Origin: Excoecaria cochinchinensis
Taxonomy: Eukaryota; Streptophyta; Magnoliopsida; Malpighiales; Euphorbiaceae
Reading direction: 5' to 3'
DNA length: 64,000 bases
Assembly (NCBI GenBank): GCA_947683425.1
Contig: CANTUQ010000076.1
Coordinates: 2,728,001-2,792,000 of the forward strand
Shown here: in pieces, positions 48,632 through 59,260 of the stretch
Layout: each line of letters begins with the position of its first letter
Position numbering within the stretch: position 1 is the first letter of the stretch
The notes under the pieces: model-generated
Databases searched by the model: none
What the model saw: only the letters and a program-made list of their open reading frames with translations
Told to the model about the DNA's origin: nothing
Translations under genes and position numbers: made by a program

Positions 48632-50204
48632 AATAATAATAATAATGATAATAATAATAATAATAACAATAATAATAATAATAACAACAAACCAATAAAA
48701 TTAAATGAGTAAACAAAAGGAAGGCAATCAAACATGCGATATACAATAATAACATTTAAGCATACAAAAAGAATCATAAAAGATAATACTAAAAGAGAAA
48801 ATCATGCAAATCTTATTTTTCATCTCTTAACATCATGTATATTTATCCATTTTCATGCCAAGAACAAAGCAAAGATTGAAAACTCATACTAAAGAAATAA
48901 ATCTTAACTCAAAGAGAACACATACATGCATTAATGCAAGAAAAAAGGGCAAAATAAAATGAAATAAAATAAATTAACATGAACAAAATGAGATGAGCTA
49001 AAGATGGATCCAAGAATTTTTACCCTCAGAATTAGGTAATATGGAAGCAAGATATCTCGATATATTCTCCTTGTCAAGATTCGAGAGTAAACTCGAAAAA
49101 ATATTCAAGAAAATCTTGAGTTTATGTCTCAAATAATTCAAGAACACTAAAATTAAAAAATGATTTGATTTTTTTGTATTTGCTATTTGACGAGAAAACT
49201 CAAGTTAAGGAAATTAATTTTCCTTTCTCAAGTTTTCAAGTTCAACAAAAAATTTAGATATAAGAAAAACTAGAGTGAAATTAAAGAACAAAATTTTTAG
49301 ATTTAAGAAAAGAAAATTAAGAAGATTAAAGAAAATGATTTTAAATTTTAAGAAAAAAGAAAAGATGAACTCCAAGAATAAGAAATTCCTTATTTTTCCA
49401 TAAAATATGCACCCTTTTACTCAAGAACACCTTCCCCAAATCCTTTAGAAAAAATCAATTCCCTTAGAGAAATTTTCTCAGCCCAAACAAATCAAAATTT
49501 TCTCCTTTTTTTTCCTCCCCACCAAATGAAAAAAAACTCCCGTAAAAACTCATTTCCCTCTCCATTTAGTCCACCTTCAGATTTTTCAAAGGTAAATCCT
49601 CCCTAATTTCAACAAAAAACACCCTAAATTCAAAATAAAATCCTAAAAGTCAAATATTTACACTTAATATTTTTATTTATTATTTAATTATTTTTTTATT
49701 TTTTTGACTTTTAATATGCACAAAATTTGACTAATATTTGTCAAATTTCAAAAAATCTAAAACAATACAAGAAAAAAATCATTTTTTACCTTAAAAATGT
49801 GAAAAAATTGATTTTCGACGAAAATTGGCAAAAACTGGGCGGAGCTGGCGAGTTTTCTCGCAGCTGGGGGAGAACCTTGCGCAGCTCGGCGAGAAATCTC
49901 ACAGATGGGCGAGGCGAGCGCTGTGCGTAAGCCAGCTTGAAGGCAGCCCGTGCGGCCGCCAAATTTTTTTTTTATATATAAAATACAATAAAAAAATACA
50001 AATAAGGATAAAAAATAAAGATACAAATAAAAAATAAAAAAAATAAAAATAAAAATAAAGACAAACATTTTAAAAGTATTTTGAGACAAACAAAAGAATT
50101 TGATAAGGAGATGATCAATTCCTACTTTCTTGCTTATGAATTGGTATTTATTTTCATCATTGGGTAATCTTGATCTTGGACAGTTTCAGGATCCGTTGTC
50201 TATA
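47332..50204 (-). repeat. 3' LTR of a minus-strand Tat element
   Basis: This 2873 bp LTR starts TATAGACAACGGATCC at 50204 on the minus strand (TG mutated to TA) and ends GCGCACGTCACA at 47332. It parallels LTR1 and LTR3: GC-rich island (49830-49960), GAGGGTAAAAATTC near 49020, an AAC/AAT microsatellite (48596-48700), and CCCAAT stem plus TGGCGACTCCA (47511-47538). Its 5' half lies beyond the Tat element inserted at 50721. Confidence 0.82.
48596..48700 (-). repeat. GTT/ATT microsatellite in minus-strand Tat LTR
   Basis: Compound run of AAC then AAT on the plus strand, at the same LTR position as the TTA repeats in LTR1-3. Confidence 0.9.
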
Positions 50205-50720
50205 GTTGCCCTCAATTTTTGGGAACTTAGAACTCGAGTGCCTAAGTGAGCTAAAATTCAAAAAAGAAGGAAAGAGACACGTACCTGAGGCGGTCGCTTT
50301 TTCGGACTGGAAGAGATTTTTGGCGTGTTATCTTTTCTAAGGTGGTGCCCCTTGAGAGGTCTTCTGTTGATCGGCTGCCCCATGAGAGGTCCTCAGATGG
50401 TTGGCTGATGCCCCCTGAGAGGACTTTGACTGGCTGGTGCCCCCTGAGAGGTCTTTGACTGGCTGCCCCCCTGAGAGGTCTTTGACTGGCTGGTACCCCC
50501 TGAGAGGTCTTTGACTGGCTGCCCCCCTGAGAGGTCTTTGGCTGGCTGGCTGCCCCCTGAGAGGTCTTCGGTTGATCGCCCCCTGAGAGGTCTTCGGTTC
50601 GCCGCCCCATGAGAGTTCTTCGGTTAGTTGGTTGCTCCTTGAGAGGTCTTCTGTTGATCGCCCCCTAAGAGGTCTTCGATTTACTGCCCCCTGAGAGGTC
50701 TTCGGTTGGTTGGCTGCCCC
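50205..50720 (-). repeat. Tat 3' internal region with tandem array, minus strand
   Basis: Next to the LTR is the conserved pre-LTR block with polypurine tract (50205-50290). Beyond it are about 14 copies of the CCGAAGACCTCTCAGGGGGC unit, inverted relative to array 4 at 26025. The array is cut at 50721 by the start of another Tat LTR. Confidence 0.8.
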
Positions 50721-50917
50721 TGTAAGCACCGTGTCCCGGAGCGGTCCGGATCAGAGAATACCCTATGATGAAATCGGCATCCGAGCCTGTACAAACGGTT
50801 TGGATTCGGAGGCTTTAGTCCCATGCTCCACGAGAAACGAGTCTTTTTACCTTTTGTAGGAAGAAGGGGAGAAAACGGGGAGTTTTTAAAGTCCAAAAAA
50901 GTATGTTTTCCTCGATG

Positions 50918-51100
50918 GACGGCCAGCCCGTCGATCAGGGGCCGGCCCGTCGGTCGTCTAGCAGGACCACCCGATGAATCCTTATGTCAGAAGGATTCTT
51001 TCGATACCCGTCGGTCGGTTAGCAGGACCGTCGGATGAATCCTTGTGTCAGTAGGATTCTTCCGACGCCCGTCGGTGAACCCACAGACGCCCGTCGGTCA
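50918..51100 (+). repeat. CCCGTCGGTC motif array upstream of the TATA box
   Basis: At least seven CCCGTCGGTC-like words, plus a duplicated module of about 60 bp (AGCAGGACC...GATGAATCCTTGTGTCAG...AGGATTCTT) at about 50961-51060. A second cluster of the same word lies at 51588-51735. The first cluster ends just before the TATA box, so it could be upstream promoter sequence. Confidence 0.7.
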
Positions 51101-51109
51101 TCCCTGGCC

Positions 51110-51118
51110 TATAAAAGC
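51110..51118 (+). promoter_or_regulatory. TATA box of Tat 5' LTR
   Basis: CTATAAAAG follows the CCCGTCGGTC array by about ten bases. It predicts transcription start near 51140. Confidence 0.65.
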
Positions 51119-52595
51119 TTTGAATTTTCTGATAAAAGGGGTTGGAAAAATTTGCAAAAATAGGGGAAACTCTGCCAAAATTCACGCGTGTTTTCTCTCT
51201 CTTCCAATAAACACATTTCTAAAAAGATCTAATTAATTCAAGAATCAAATCTTCAAAAGAAAGAGGATCTAGTTGATTTTTACGGGTTTTTGATTTCCAA
51301 AACTCAACTTTCGTCAAACTGTTGAGGACACACTCTATTTTCAACATTTGATCTTTTGTTCGGACCTTCTCGTGGAGCGTGCGGGAAGCCAGACAACAAC
51401 AAGGAATCCAACCAAAAGGTTGTTCTGAGGGTAAATATTCCGGACCCTGTTCTGTCCTTTTTTTACCTTCATTTTCGATATTATCTCTGCTCTTGTCCTT
51501 TTTTATTTCTTATTGCTATTCTTTTTGAATTTGTGTAAAATTTGTGTTTTTGCTTTTGAAAAGCTTATGTTTTTTCTGGGACAGAGGTGATCGACGGGTC
51601 ATCTGCGGCGTCGGTCACCTTTAAGCATAACCCGTCGGTCACCCACACAGATGACTCCCTTCGAGTGAGCGACGGGCCGTATTGGTCACTTTGACTGATA
51701 GCCGCCGGTCATTCAGCATAGCCCATCGGTGGGTTCTGTCCCACATTTTCAAATCTTTTTCTTTCTTCCTTTCTTGTTCACTCAAATTTTTATGTTTATT
51801 TATAATTTTTTTCTGTATTTTAACATCCTTATGGCTTGTTTTGTGAGAGTATGTCCTTATTTCTTGGACTGGCTGGAGCCTGAGGGAGTTCTCCCGTATA
51901 TGGAAAGTTTGCCTGGTTTAGTTCCCCATCTCCCTCTCTTTTGTATTTCGTGTATTTATTTATTGCTTCTCCTGTATATGACAAAATTGTTGTATTTCTC
52001 GCTAATGTAAAAAATCGGCCAAACGTTTTATATTTAATAAACTGAATTCTTCATGAAATCAAGGACCCAATGTCCTATTTTTATCCAATAAAATCCTCAC
52101 AATAGAAATATCCATTTTAATAATGATGCATGCGAGGACCAAAGTCCTTAAAATAAGCGATGCCCCGATTTGTGTATGTATCGCACATTTATAAAAGGGA
52201 GTTGTATTCTGCTCCTTGTGTTATTGTAATTTATCACTTTCATTATTTACTCGTTCATTTACCGCTTTCCAAATGTGACTAAATGCGCTTTGATTCAATT
52301 GCATCGTGTGGAGAGAGAGCGAATTAATGAAAATTAAAATTTGATCATAAAATAATCAAGGTAGAAATAGATGAGAAGTTCCGAACCCAGCTCAGGTCTT
52401 TGGGCTCAAAGAGGCGAGAGGTCTATCCGATCACTCATTGGAACTATGAACTCCAAGACACCTCTTGTGTCACGAGACTTTGACGTTAATCCTAGGCTCC
52501 TTAGGGTGAGAGGTTTACCCTCCAAGACCCCTTTGGTTGGCCCAAAATGGATACTAAGCGCAGTCTTAGGCTCTCCGAGGCGAGAGAAACTTTCC

Positions 52596-52621
52596 CAATA
52601 TTTTATTGGGTGGCGACTCCA
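52596..52621 (+). promoter_or_regulatory. Hairpin plus primer-site-like motif in Tat 5' LTR
   Basis: CCCAAT, ATTTT, ATTGGG directly followed by TGGCGACTCCA, 131 bp before the LTR end and 133 bp before the true primer site. Confidence 0.55.
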
Positions 52622-52753
52622 TGAAACCTCCTTGTTGCCCAAAATAGACGCACTTGTAAATATCTTTACAAGTTGCCAACGGACCCTCAATGGCCCGATC
52701 GCCCTCCAGCGGGCGGTCAGAGGGGCGGCCGCGGGGTCCGACGCACGTCACAG

Positions 52754-52772
52754 TGGCGACGCCACTGGGGAC
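52754..52772 (+). other. Primer-binding site of Tat element
   Basis: TGGCGACGCCACTGGGGAC begins one base after the LTR. Its form is that of the tRNA-Arg-type primer sites used by Ogre/Tat elements. The exact tRNA was not checked. Confidence 0.8.
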
Positions 52773-53598
52773 TTATGGTTCGAGATTTCGATTTGAAAAT
52801 ACCTTGCTTAACATTTATGATTAAAGTTTAATTCATAAATTTGCATTTACATCCCATTAGAGCCTTAGAATATGCTAGATTGGTCCCTTCTAAACCCCGG
52901 TGCGTTCTCGAAGCACAACCCTACGTTCACTCAATGTGGGGAAGTGTTAGGGATAATCACCAGCCCAAGCTTCGTACCTAATGGTATATCAAATGATGAC
53001 CCGATTGGCCGTAATGCTGGTGATGAGCTAGACCCGATCGGCCGTAATGCTCGTGATGAGCTAGACCCGTCGACAAGGATCATGCTTGGGTAGCCCTAAA
53101 GTAACATCTCCCTTGTCTAAAGCTCATGTAATGGCCGTAGCTACTTTCCATAGGTGATATGAACCATAATTCCATGCTTGTTGTATGGATCCTTATGTAT
53201 TGGGCGAGTCCAGATGTCTTGCTTGGTAACCTAGCCAAAGGCTTTCATGCCCCGGTAGGGCCATGTCAAAATTTTTGGAATGTCTAAATACATGATGATC
53301 ATTATCCATTCGCTTGTACATTAGCATAGGAGTGTCATGCTGCCGATTTTTTGCCGTACACCATACGCATCCATTGGGTCCCCCGCTGACCCTTGGGCTA
53401 ATCTCGCCTAGGAAAGAGACCGCACGACCACGTGTGTGGGAGAAATAAGGGCAGAAGGACCTACCTGCTTGCTTGTGTTTTGTGGGTGTCGCATATCATG
53501 ATCATGCATTGCATCTGCATTCCATGCATCACGTCTAACGCCTTGTCCCTACAACCATCATAGATCTGCCCAGGTGGACTAGAGCGCCTACCGGACGG
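52773..53598 (+). other. Leader of the Tat element
   Basis: Untranslated stretch between primer site and gag. It has a tandem duplication of about 30 bp near 52998-53069 (GACCCGATTGGCCGTAATGC). No long open frame of the extra Ogre ORF1 type is seen. The corresponding stretch is missing after LTR2. Confidence 0.6.
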
Positions 53599-55089
53599 TT
53601 GATCCGAGTTCCTGCATCTGAACTGCTAGATAGAGAAGGCCTTCCAGAGATCTTACCGAAAGTTAGTTGTACCGTATCTGAGATGGCAAACTCACCTAGG
53701 GATAATGATGCCACCAGGGCCACGATTGCAGAAGAAGTGGGCCGACGGTTTGAAGAGTTTGAGGGCAGAATGATGAACATGCTAACTGCTTTGGCACAAC
53801 AGAATGCTCTGTAGAATCCACCACCACCTCCTCCTCCCGTGGGACAAAATAAGCGAGAAGAGGAAAGAGCTGAGAGACAAGAAGAGCCTATTCGGCCGCC
53901 ACCAATAGAGCTGAGGTCAGTAGCTTCGGGAGGTCAGAGAAGAAGACCAGTGCTGAGGGTAGATGATGACAGGGATGACGAAGACGACAAAATGAGTTCT
54001 GTATCTGAGAGAGGGAAGGCACCCCAAACTTATGAGTTCATTCTGAAGAAGATGGAAGAGAGGTTTGAAGCCATGGCCCGTATGCTGAGTAGAGGTCAGG
54101 GGATGAACCCGGAGGACAAAGAATTGGAGGGAGAAGACCCGATTCCTTACAATTTCAAGATGCCTGATGTGCTAAAATTTGACGGTACCTCTGACCCGAC
54201 TGCCCATGTGAAGCAGTACTCTCTGGTCATGAAAGGGACCACTTTGTTTAAGAGGCAGAAGGTGGAGTACTTTTGTTTGAGTCTGACTGGCCCTGCCATC
54301 GACTGGTATCATAGCCTCGATCGTCGAACTAAGGAAGATTGGGATCTACTCACGGAGGAGTTCTTGAGGCAATACGATTGCAACACCAGGATGGAGGTGA
54401 CTCTTAAGGACCTTGAATTGCTCCAGCAGAAGGCCGGGGAATCTTTTCACGACTATCTCACCCGCTGGCGGAACAGGGTAATGGAAATGCGAAGAAAGCC
54501 AGACACCCAAGACCAGATCCGCCTATTTATCAAGAATGCAAGCCCGTATTTGAAGGAGGTTCTGAAGATGAAAGGGCTGAAGGATTGGGAGTCTCTAAAA
54601 GACATAGCCATTGAGGTGGAGGGAGAATTCTTGGCCCGGAAAGCTAGCGATGATAGTTTTGCAAAAAGGGCTAACACCGGTTAGGGAACCAGTAGGCCAA
54701 CTGGTCCCAGTGGTAGCACCAGAAGAACGGTTGAGGTGTTTGCTACTGACGCAACTACCCCAAGGAAGTTTTCGAACTTAGGGAAACCCTTATCTTGGGT
54801 TTTGAGGCGCTTGATGAAGGAAGGAAAGTTGCGACCTTTGGCTCCTAGGCTAGCTAAAACGCAAGGGATGCCAGGTCACAAGGACAATGAATACTGTGCA
54901 TTTCATCAGCACACAGGCCATCTAACAGACAATTGTAAGGCGCTGAGGCACTCAATCCAGGATTTGATTGACAGCAAATAAATCACTGACCCCGAGCGGA
55001 GAGAGGAAAAAAAGAAGCCTAACTACAATGCCATGCCGCCACCAGTTTTTATGATCGGATCCAGCTTGCCAGAGTGGTACGTACTGTAG
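53599..55089 (+). pseudogene. gag: Tat gag, in frame but with four stops
   Basis: The frame begins at ATG 53599. It encodes an N-terminal helix (RRFEEFEGRMMNML), a Pro-rich and acidic linker, then the gag core (about 54178-54630: FDGTSDPTAHVKQYSLVMKG, GPAIDWYHSLDRRTKEDW, WRNRVMEMRRKPD) and a knuckle-like CAFHQHTGHLTDNC (54895-54936). Stops lie at 53812 TAG, 54682 TAG, 54979 TAA and 55087 TAG. No frameshift is seen. The TAA at 54979 aligns with CAG in the copy at 21717-23296. Gag would form the particle that holds the RNA. The start codon is the first Met in the frame after the leader; translation could begin earlier in this frame if the transcript is spliced. Confidence 0.82.
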
Positions 55090-55900
55090 GACTTATATGG
55101 GATCGAGAGTATTGCTGTTGTTTGTTCTGAGGGTAGAGAAGGAAAAGCAGTTGTAGCGACCATTGATTGTTGGTCGAGCAGTGAGAGCGGTAAAGAGGCC
55201 AAAGAGGAAGGAGAGACGAACTTAGATTTGTGGAGATTTGACGAGGATGAAGAAGAGGTAGGGGCTGTGACAAGAAGTGGGAGAGTGGTCCTTGAGATTA
55301 CAAGGGTACTAGAACCAGCGCAGCCATCGATGGAAAAGGAGCCAGAGGAGAACCAGATTGTTAAGCAGTTGAAAAAGACCGCGGCTCAGATATCCATATG
55401 GGATCTCTTAAGACAGTCCCCTTTTCACAGGCAGAAAGTGGTAGAAGCCTTGACTGAGTCCACTGTTGCCACCACGATTTCCCCATCAGAGCTTTTGGGT
55501 CTAGATAAAGGAGGATCGGGGGAGAGATTGGTTTTTTCCGATGCCGACCTGCCAGTCGAAGGCCGCGATCATAACCGACCCCTATATATCAAAGCACAGA
55601 TTAATGGCAAGCACACCGCTTGCGTTATGGTAGATGATGGATCTTCTATCAATGTTTGCCCTCTGATAGCTCTTCAGGCTTTTAGATTGAGTGAGGATAT
55701 GCTCAGTGAATCAGATTTGACGATTATAGCATATGATAATTCAAGAAGACAAGCCTCGGGAACATTCAAGACCCTGGTCAAAACGGGACCCATTGAGGTA
55801 TAAGTAGAGTTTGTGGTTCTGCCCATTCCAGCTAATTTCTCAGCCCTGCTCGGGAGGCCTTGGTTTCACAGACTAGGAGGAGTACCATCCACGCTGCATC
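55090..55900 (+). pseudogene. Tat protease region
   Basis: Same frame as gag. An acidic linker (EDEEEVGAVTRSGRV) leads to the retropepsin motif MVDDGSSINVCPL with its catalytic Asp-Asp-Gly at 55633-55641, and to the closing LLGRPWFHRLGGVPSTLHQ (55846 onward). One TAA at 55801 interrupts the domain. The protease would mature the polyprotein. Confidence 0.8.
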
Positions 55901-56985
55901 AAATGATAAAGTTCCCACATGAAGGGGAGGTGGTAACTATTAAGGCAGATAGGGAAAATCAGGTGTCGGCTCTTGAAATTGCTAATCAGCCATTTAGTGG
56001 CTTCCACGTGTCAATGATAGGAGAAGAGCACGAACCAGTGGATAACCCAGCAGTGGTTAACATGATGAAAAAGATGCACTATCTCCCTGGGGCTGGTTTG
56101 TGTAGAAACTCTCAGGGGCTGCAGACTGCGATCACCACTCAAGGTCAGAAGAACCGAAAGGGTCTGGGGTACAGAGGCGATTTTGGCAAGAAGAAGACGG
56201 CAGATAAGATCCCTCACATTTCAGAAAGCTTTGTACCAGCATCCTCAGTATGTGCTTATACGGGTGAAAACGAGTCGCAATGGGTGAATGGTAGGATTGT
56301 CCCCAGATTTGAGATTTTTAACGATGTATTTGATTGGGATGTTGGGGTTATCAAGATCGCTGAGAGCTTTTGGGATGAAGAGGTCATGACTCAGTGCATT
56401 GCTTGGGACAGAGGTGAGCCCGAAGAGGTAGTCACAGAATGGATGTTGATTGCTAGGCAGAAGGGGAAAGAAAAGATGGCAGGAACAGAATTGAAAATTA
56501 GGGATTTAAAGATTTCCTCGAACATACCTGAAGGGCCTCTGCCGAATCAAGAAGCCGATGAGCAAGCTGCAGCAGCATCAACCTCTAGGGAGGCAGAAGA
56601 AGACTCTAGCTTAGATTGTCTTTTTATTCCAGAACTTTTTTATGATGTAAATGACAATTATAATATTATTAATAAGGCAAATGATTTCTCTTACTTGTGC
56701 GATGTTTCCAATAATTTCAACATGCATGAACATGATCATATTCCATCAATTTTTGATATTGATTCCACTGATACCACGCCTTTTAATCTTGGAACCTCAG
56801 AAAATCCGAAGGAAATTCTAATAGCATCAAATATAACTCCCGATGAGAGAGAAAAATTTGAGAGAATAATAAGAAAATATGAAAAAGTCTTTGCCTGGAC
56901 CTATGAAGACATGCCAGGGATCGATCGAAACGTAGCAGAACATGCTATCCCGACTTATCCAGACCATAAGCCTGTAAAATAGAAG
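55901..56985 (+). pseudogene. Tat linker between protease and RT
   Basis: Open from 55804 to the TAG at 56980 in the polyprotein frame. It contains GLGYRGDFGKKK, which resembles the glycine-rich (G-patch-like) segment seen between protease and RT in Tat/Ogre elements, and KVFAWTYEDMPGID just before RT. AT content rises at 56640-56780, giving an Asn/Asp-rich stretch. Confidence 0.7.
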
Positions 56986-57651
56986 TTGAGAAGAATCAGG
57001 CCAGAATGGGCAGACAAGGTCAAGGAGGAGATTCGGCAGCAGATTGAGGCCAAGTTCCTTGTTGAAGTGCAGTATCCTACATGGTTAGCAAACGTAGTCC
57101 CTGTAGCGAAGAAAAATGGGAAGGTCAGGGTATGTGTGGATTATCGAGATCTGAACAAGGCCTGCCCTAAAGATGATTTTCCACTACCCCACATCGATGT
57201 GTTGATAGACAGTGCTACCAACTGTGCGATGTACAGCTTTGGGGACGGCTATGTGGGCTACAACCAGATCCTAAACAAGATAGCTGACCAGGTTAAGACC
57301 GCTTTCATCACAGAATGGGGGACCTACGCCTACCAAGTTATGCCTTTTGGCCTGAAAAATGTAGGGGCCACATACCAGAGGATGGCGACCAAGATCCTAA
57401 GCGACCTGATTCATAAGGACGTGGAGGTGTATGTCGATGACATGATGGTCAAGTCAGCCACCCGAGAGGGCTATTTTGAAGCTCTAGAGAAGTTCTTCAC
57501 CAGGATTGATAAGTACAGTCTGCGACTTAACCCCAAGAAGTGTATATTCGGAGTAACTTCAGGGAAACTGTTGGAACATGTCGTCAGCCAGAGGGGAATA
57601 GAAATTGACCCAGACAAGGTGAAGGCCATCAGAGAGATACCCGTGTTGTAA
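56986..57651 (+). pseudogene. pol: Tat reverse transcriptase
   Basis: The RT domain is open between stops at 56980 and 57649. Motifs are ANVVPVAKKNGKVRVCVDYR, DLNKACPKDDFPLPHID, QVMPFGLKNVGATYQRM and YVDDMMVKS (57430-57441). The second motif reads YSFGDGYVGYNQI, where SFMDGYSGYNQI-type text is usual, so the metal-binding Asp is retained. It would copy the element RNA into DNA in the particle. The palm motifs are complete, but flanking stops make it inactive. Confidence 0.88.
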
Positions 57652-58059
57652 AAGGAGAAGGATGTAAGAAGCTTCCTGGGCAAGCTGCAGTACGTCAGCC
57701 GATTCATTGCCAAGCTCACTTCGATATGCGAGCCCATTTTTAAGCTGCTCAGAAAGAATCAGCCTGTGGTCTGGAATGAAGACTGCCAGAAAGCCTTTGA
57801 TAGCATCAGGGAATATCTATTGAATCCGCCAGTGTTAAGGCCGCCGCAACCAGTCAAACTGCTCATCCTGTATCTGGCAGTGGAAGGCAGTTCTGTGGGT
57901 GCCATGATGGCTCATGAGGATGAATTTGGAGTGGAATTCGCAGTTTATTACCTCAGCAAGAAGTTCCTGGTTTATGAGATAAAATATGCTGAGGTAGAGA
58001 AGATCTGCCTCGCAGTGATTTGGGCATCAAAGAAGCTGAGGCATTATTTCCATTCGTAA
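57652..58059 (+). pseudogene. Tat RT connection and Ty3-type RNase H (degenerate)
   Basis: KDVRSFLGKLQYVSRFIAKL starts the connection. The RNase H part reads LYLAVEGSSVGAMM, where Ty3-type enzymes have a catalytic Asp (YSDAS in the chromovirus here), and later YAEVEKICLAVIWASKKLRHYF. Loss of that Asp is usual in Tat elements, which carry a second RNase H. It ends at TAA 58057. Confidence 0.75.
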
Positions 58060-58631
58060 AAAGTTCAGGCAGTGGCCAAGCAGAATCCGCTGAGATATTT
58101 GCAAGAAGCGCCATCTTTGCTTGGTAAGATGGGGAGGTGGCTGTTTTTGCTACAGGAGTTTGATGTTGAATACATCATTCGCAAAACCATTAAAGGGCGA
58201 GCCGTAGCCGAATTTCTTGCTGAGCATCCTATTCAAGGGGACACCCCCGAGTTCACCTTTCATGATGAGAGCATAGTCGCGATTTCTGTCCAAGGATGGC
58301 AGTTACACTTCGACGGGGCAGTGAATAACAAGGGGGCTGGAGTTGGAATTATTTTGACAACCCTAGATAATGAGAAACTCCCTCTAGCCAAGAAGTTGAG
58401 GTACAAAGCAACCAACAATGAAGCCGAATATGAAGCATGCACTTTTGGGTTAGAAGCTTTAGCTGCTTTGGGGGCAAAGAACATAGAAGTCTTTGGTGAC
58501 TCATCCTTGGTGATTAACCAGATGCAAGGTGAATGGGCTGTAAAAGAAGAGCGGCTGGTACCCTATGTTGAATATTTGAAAGAGGTATGTGGGCAGTTTG
58601 AAACCTGCGCTTTCCACTTCGTGCCAAGAGA
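58060..58631 (+). pseudogene. Tat archaeal-type RNase H, split by a CACTA element
   Basis: Same frame. WQLHFDGAVNNKGAGVG, TNNEAEYEACTFGLEAL and VFGDSSLVINQMQGEW carry the Asp-Glu-Asp set of the archaeal-type RNase H typical of the Tat lineage. It would remove RNA from RNA/DNA hybrids in place of the degenerate first domain. At 58631 the frame is broken by the CACTA insertion. The flank at 63955-64000 resumes the same domain in frame if one AGA copy is counted. Integrase lies outside the window. Confidence 0.88.
58629..58631. other. Target-site duplication of CACTA, left copy
   Basis: AGA, repeated at 63955-63957. Three base pairs is the normal length for CACTA (En/Spm) elements. Confidence 0.85.
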
Positions 58632-58639
58632 CACTACAA

Positions 58640-59260
58640 GACATTTGACTTTTTGTGACGCAAAAAATTATCATGAAAAATTCATTTTTTGTCGCTGAAA
58701 AGATAAGGTGACGATTTTTTTATCGTCATAGAGAACGTAACGGTAGGCGCGTAACATAAAAGTTTACGTGACGATTTACTTTTTTGTCACCGTAAGTATA
58801 TTTTTTGTGACGAAAATAATTATCGTCATCTTTAATTCTTACTTTTCATGACAAAAATTATGTCATAAATAAAATTATATTTCGTCACATTATATTGTTT
58901 ATCGTCACTAAAAATTGATATTTTTTATGACAAATTTAAAATTCGTCACGAAATTAAATATTTTTAATGACGAAACTCCGTTTCTTGTTAAAACCATTAA
59001 GCATTGGTTACGTAATTATCGTCACAAATAAATATAATTTTTGTCATAAAATATTTAATTTCGTCACTAAATCTAATACTGTAAGTGATGAAAAATAATT
59101 TCGTCATTAAATTAATGTATATTAACGATGAATATAAATCGTCATATTACGTTACATTTTAGTGACATAAATAGGGATAAAAATAATTGTCACAAAAAAT
59201 AGTTTTAGTGACAATTTTTTATTGTCATTAAATTATATTTTTTTTTATTACAATATTAAT
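58640..59260. repeat. Left subterminal repeats of CACTA
   Basis: About twenty TGACGA, CGTCAC or TCGTCA words in both orientations within 620 bp of AT-rich DNA. Confidence 0.75.

Larger units (their letters stand above)
50721..52752 (+). repeat. 5' LTR of plus-strand Tat element (divergent subfamily)
   Basis: A 2032 bp LTR from TGTAAGCACCGTGTCC to GACGCACGTCACA, followed by a primer site. It has CCCGTCGGTC arrays on both sides of a TATA box (51110), the GAGGGTAAATATTC motif (51427) and the hairpin plus TGGCGACTCCA motif (52596-52621). It lacks the TTA microsatellite of LTR1-3. It interrupts the minus-strand Tat element. The partner LTR is beyond the window. Confidence 0.88.

Noticed and set aside
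52773..53598. Extra Ogre ORF1 upstream of gag
   Set aside because: The leader is only about 0.8 kb and has no long frame, so the element is Tat-like without a visible ORF1.
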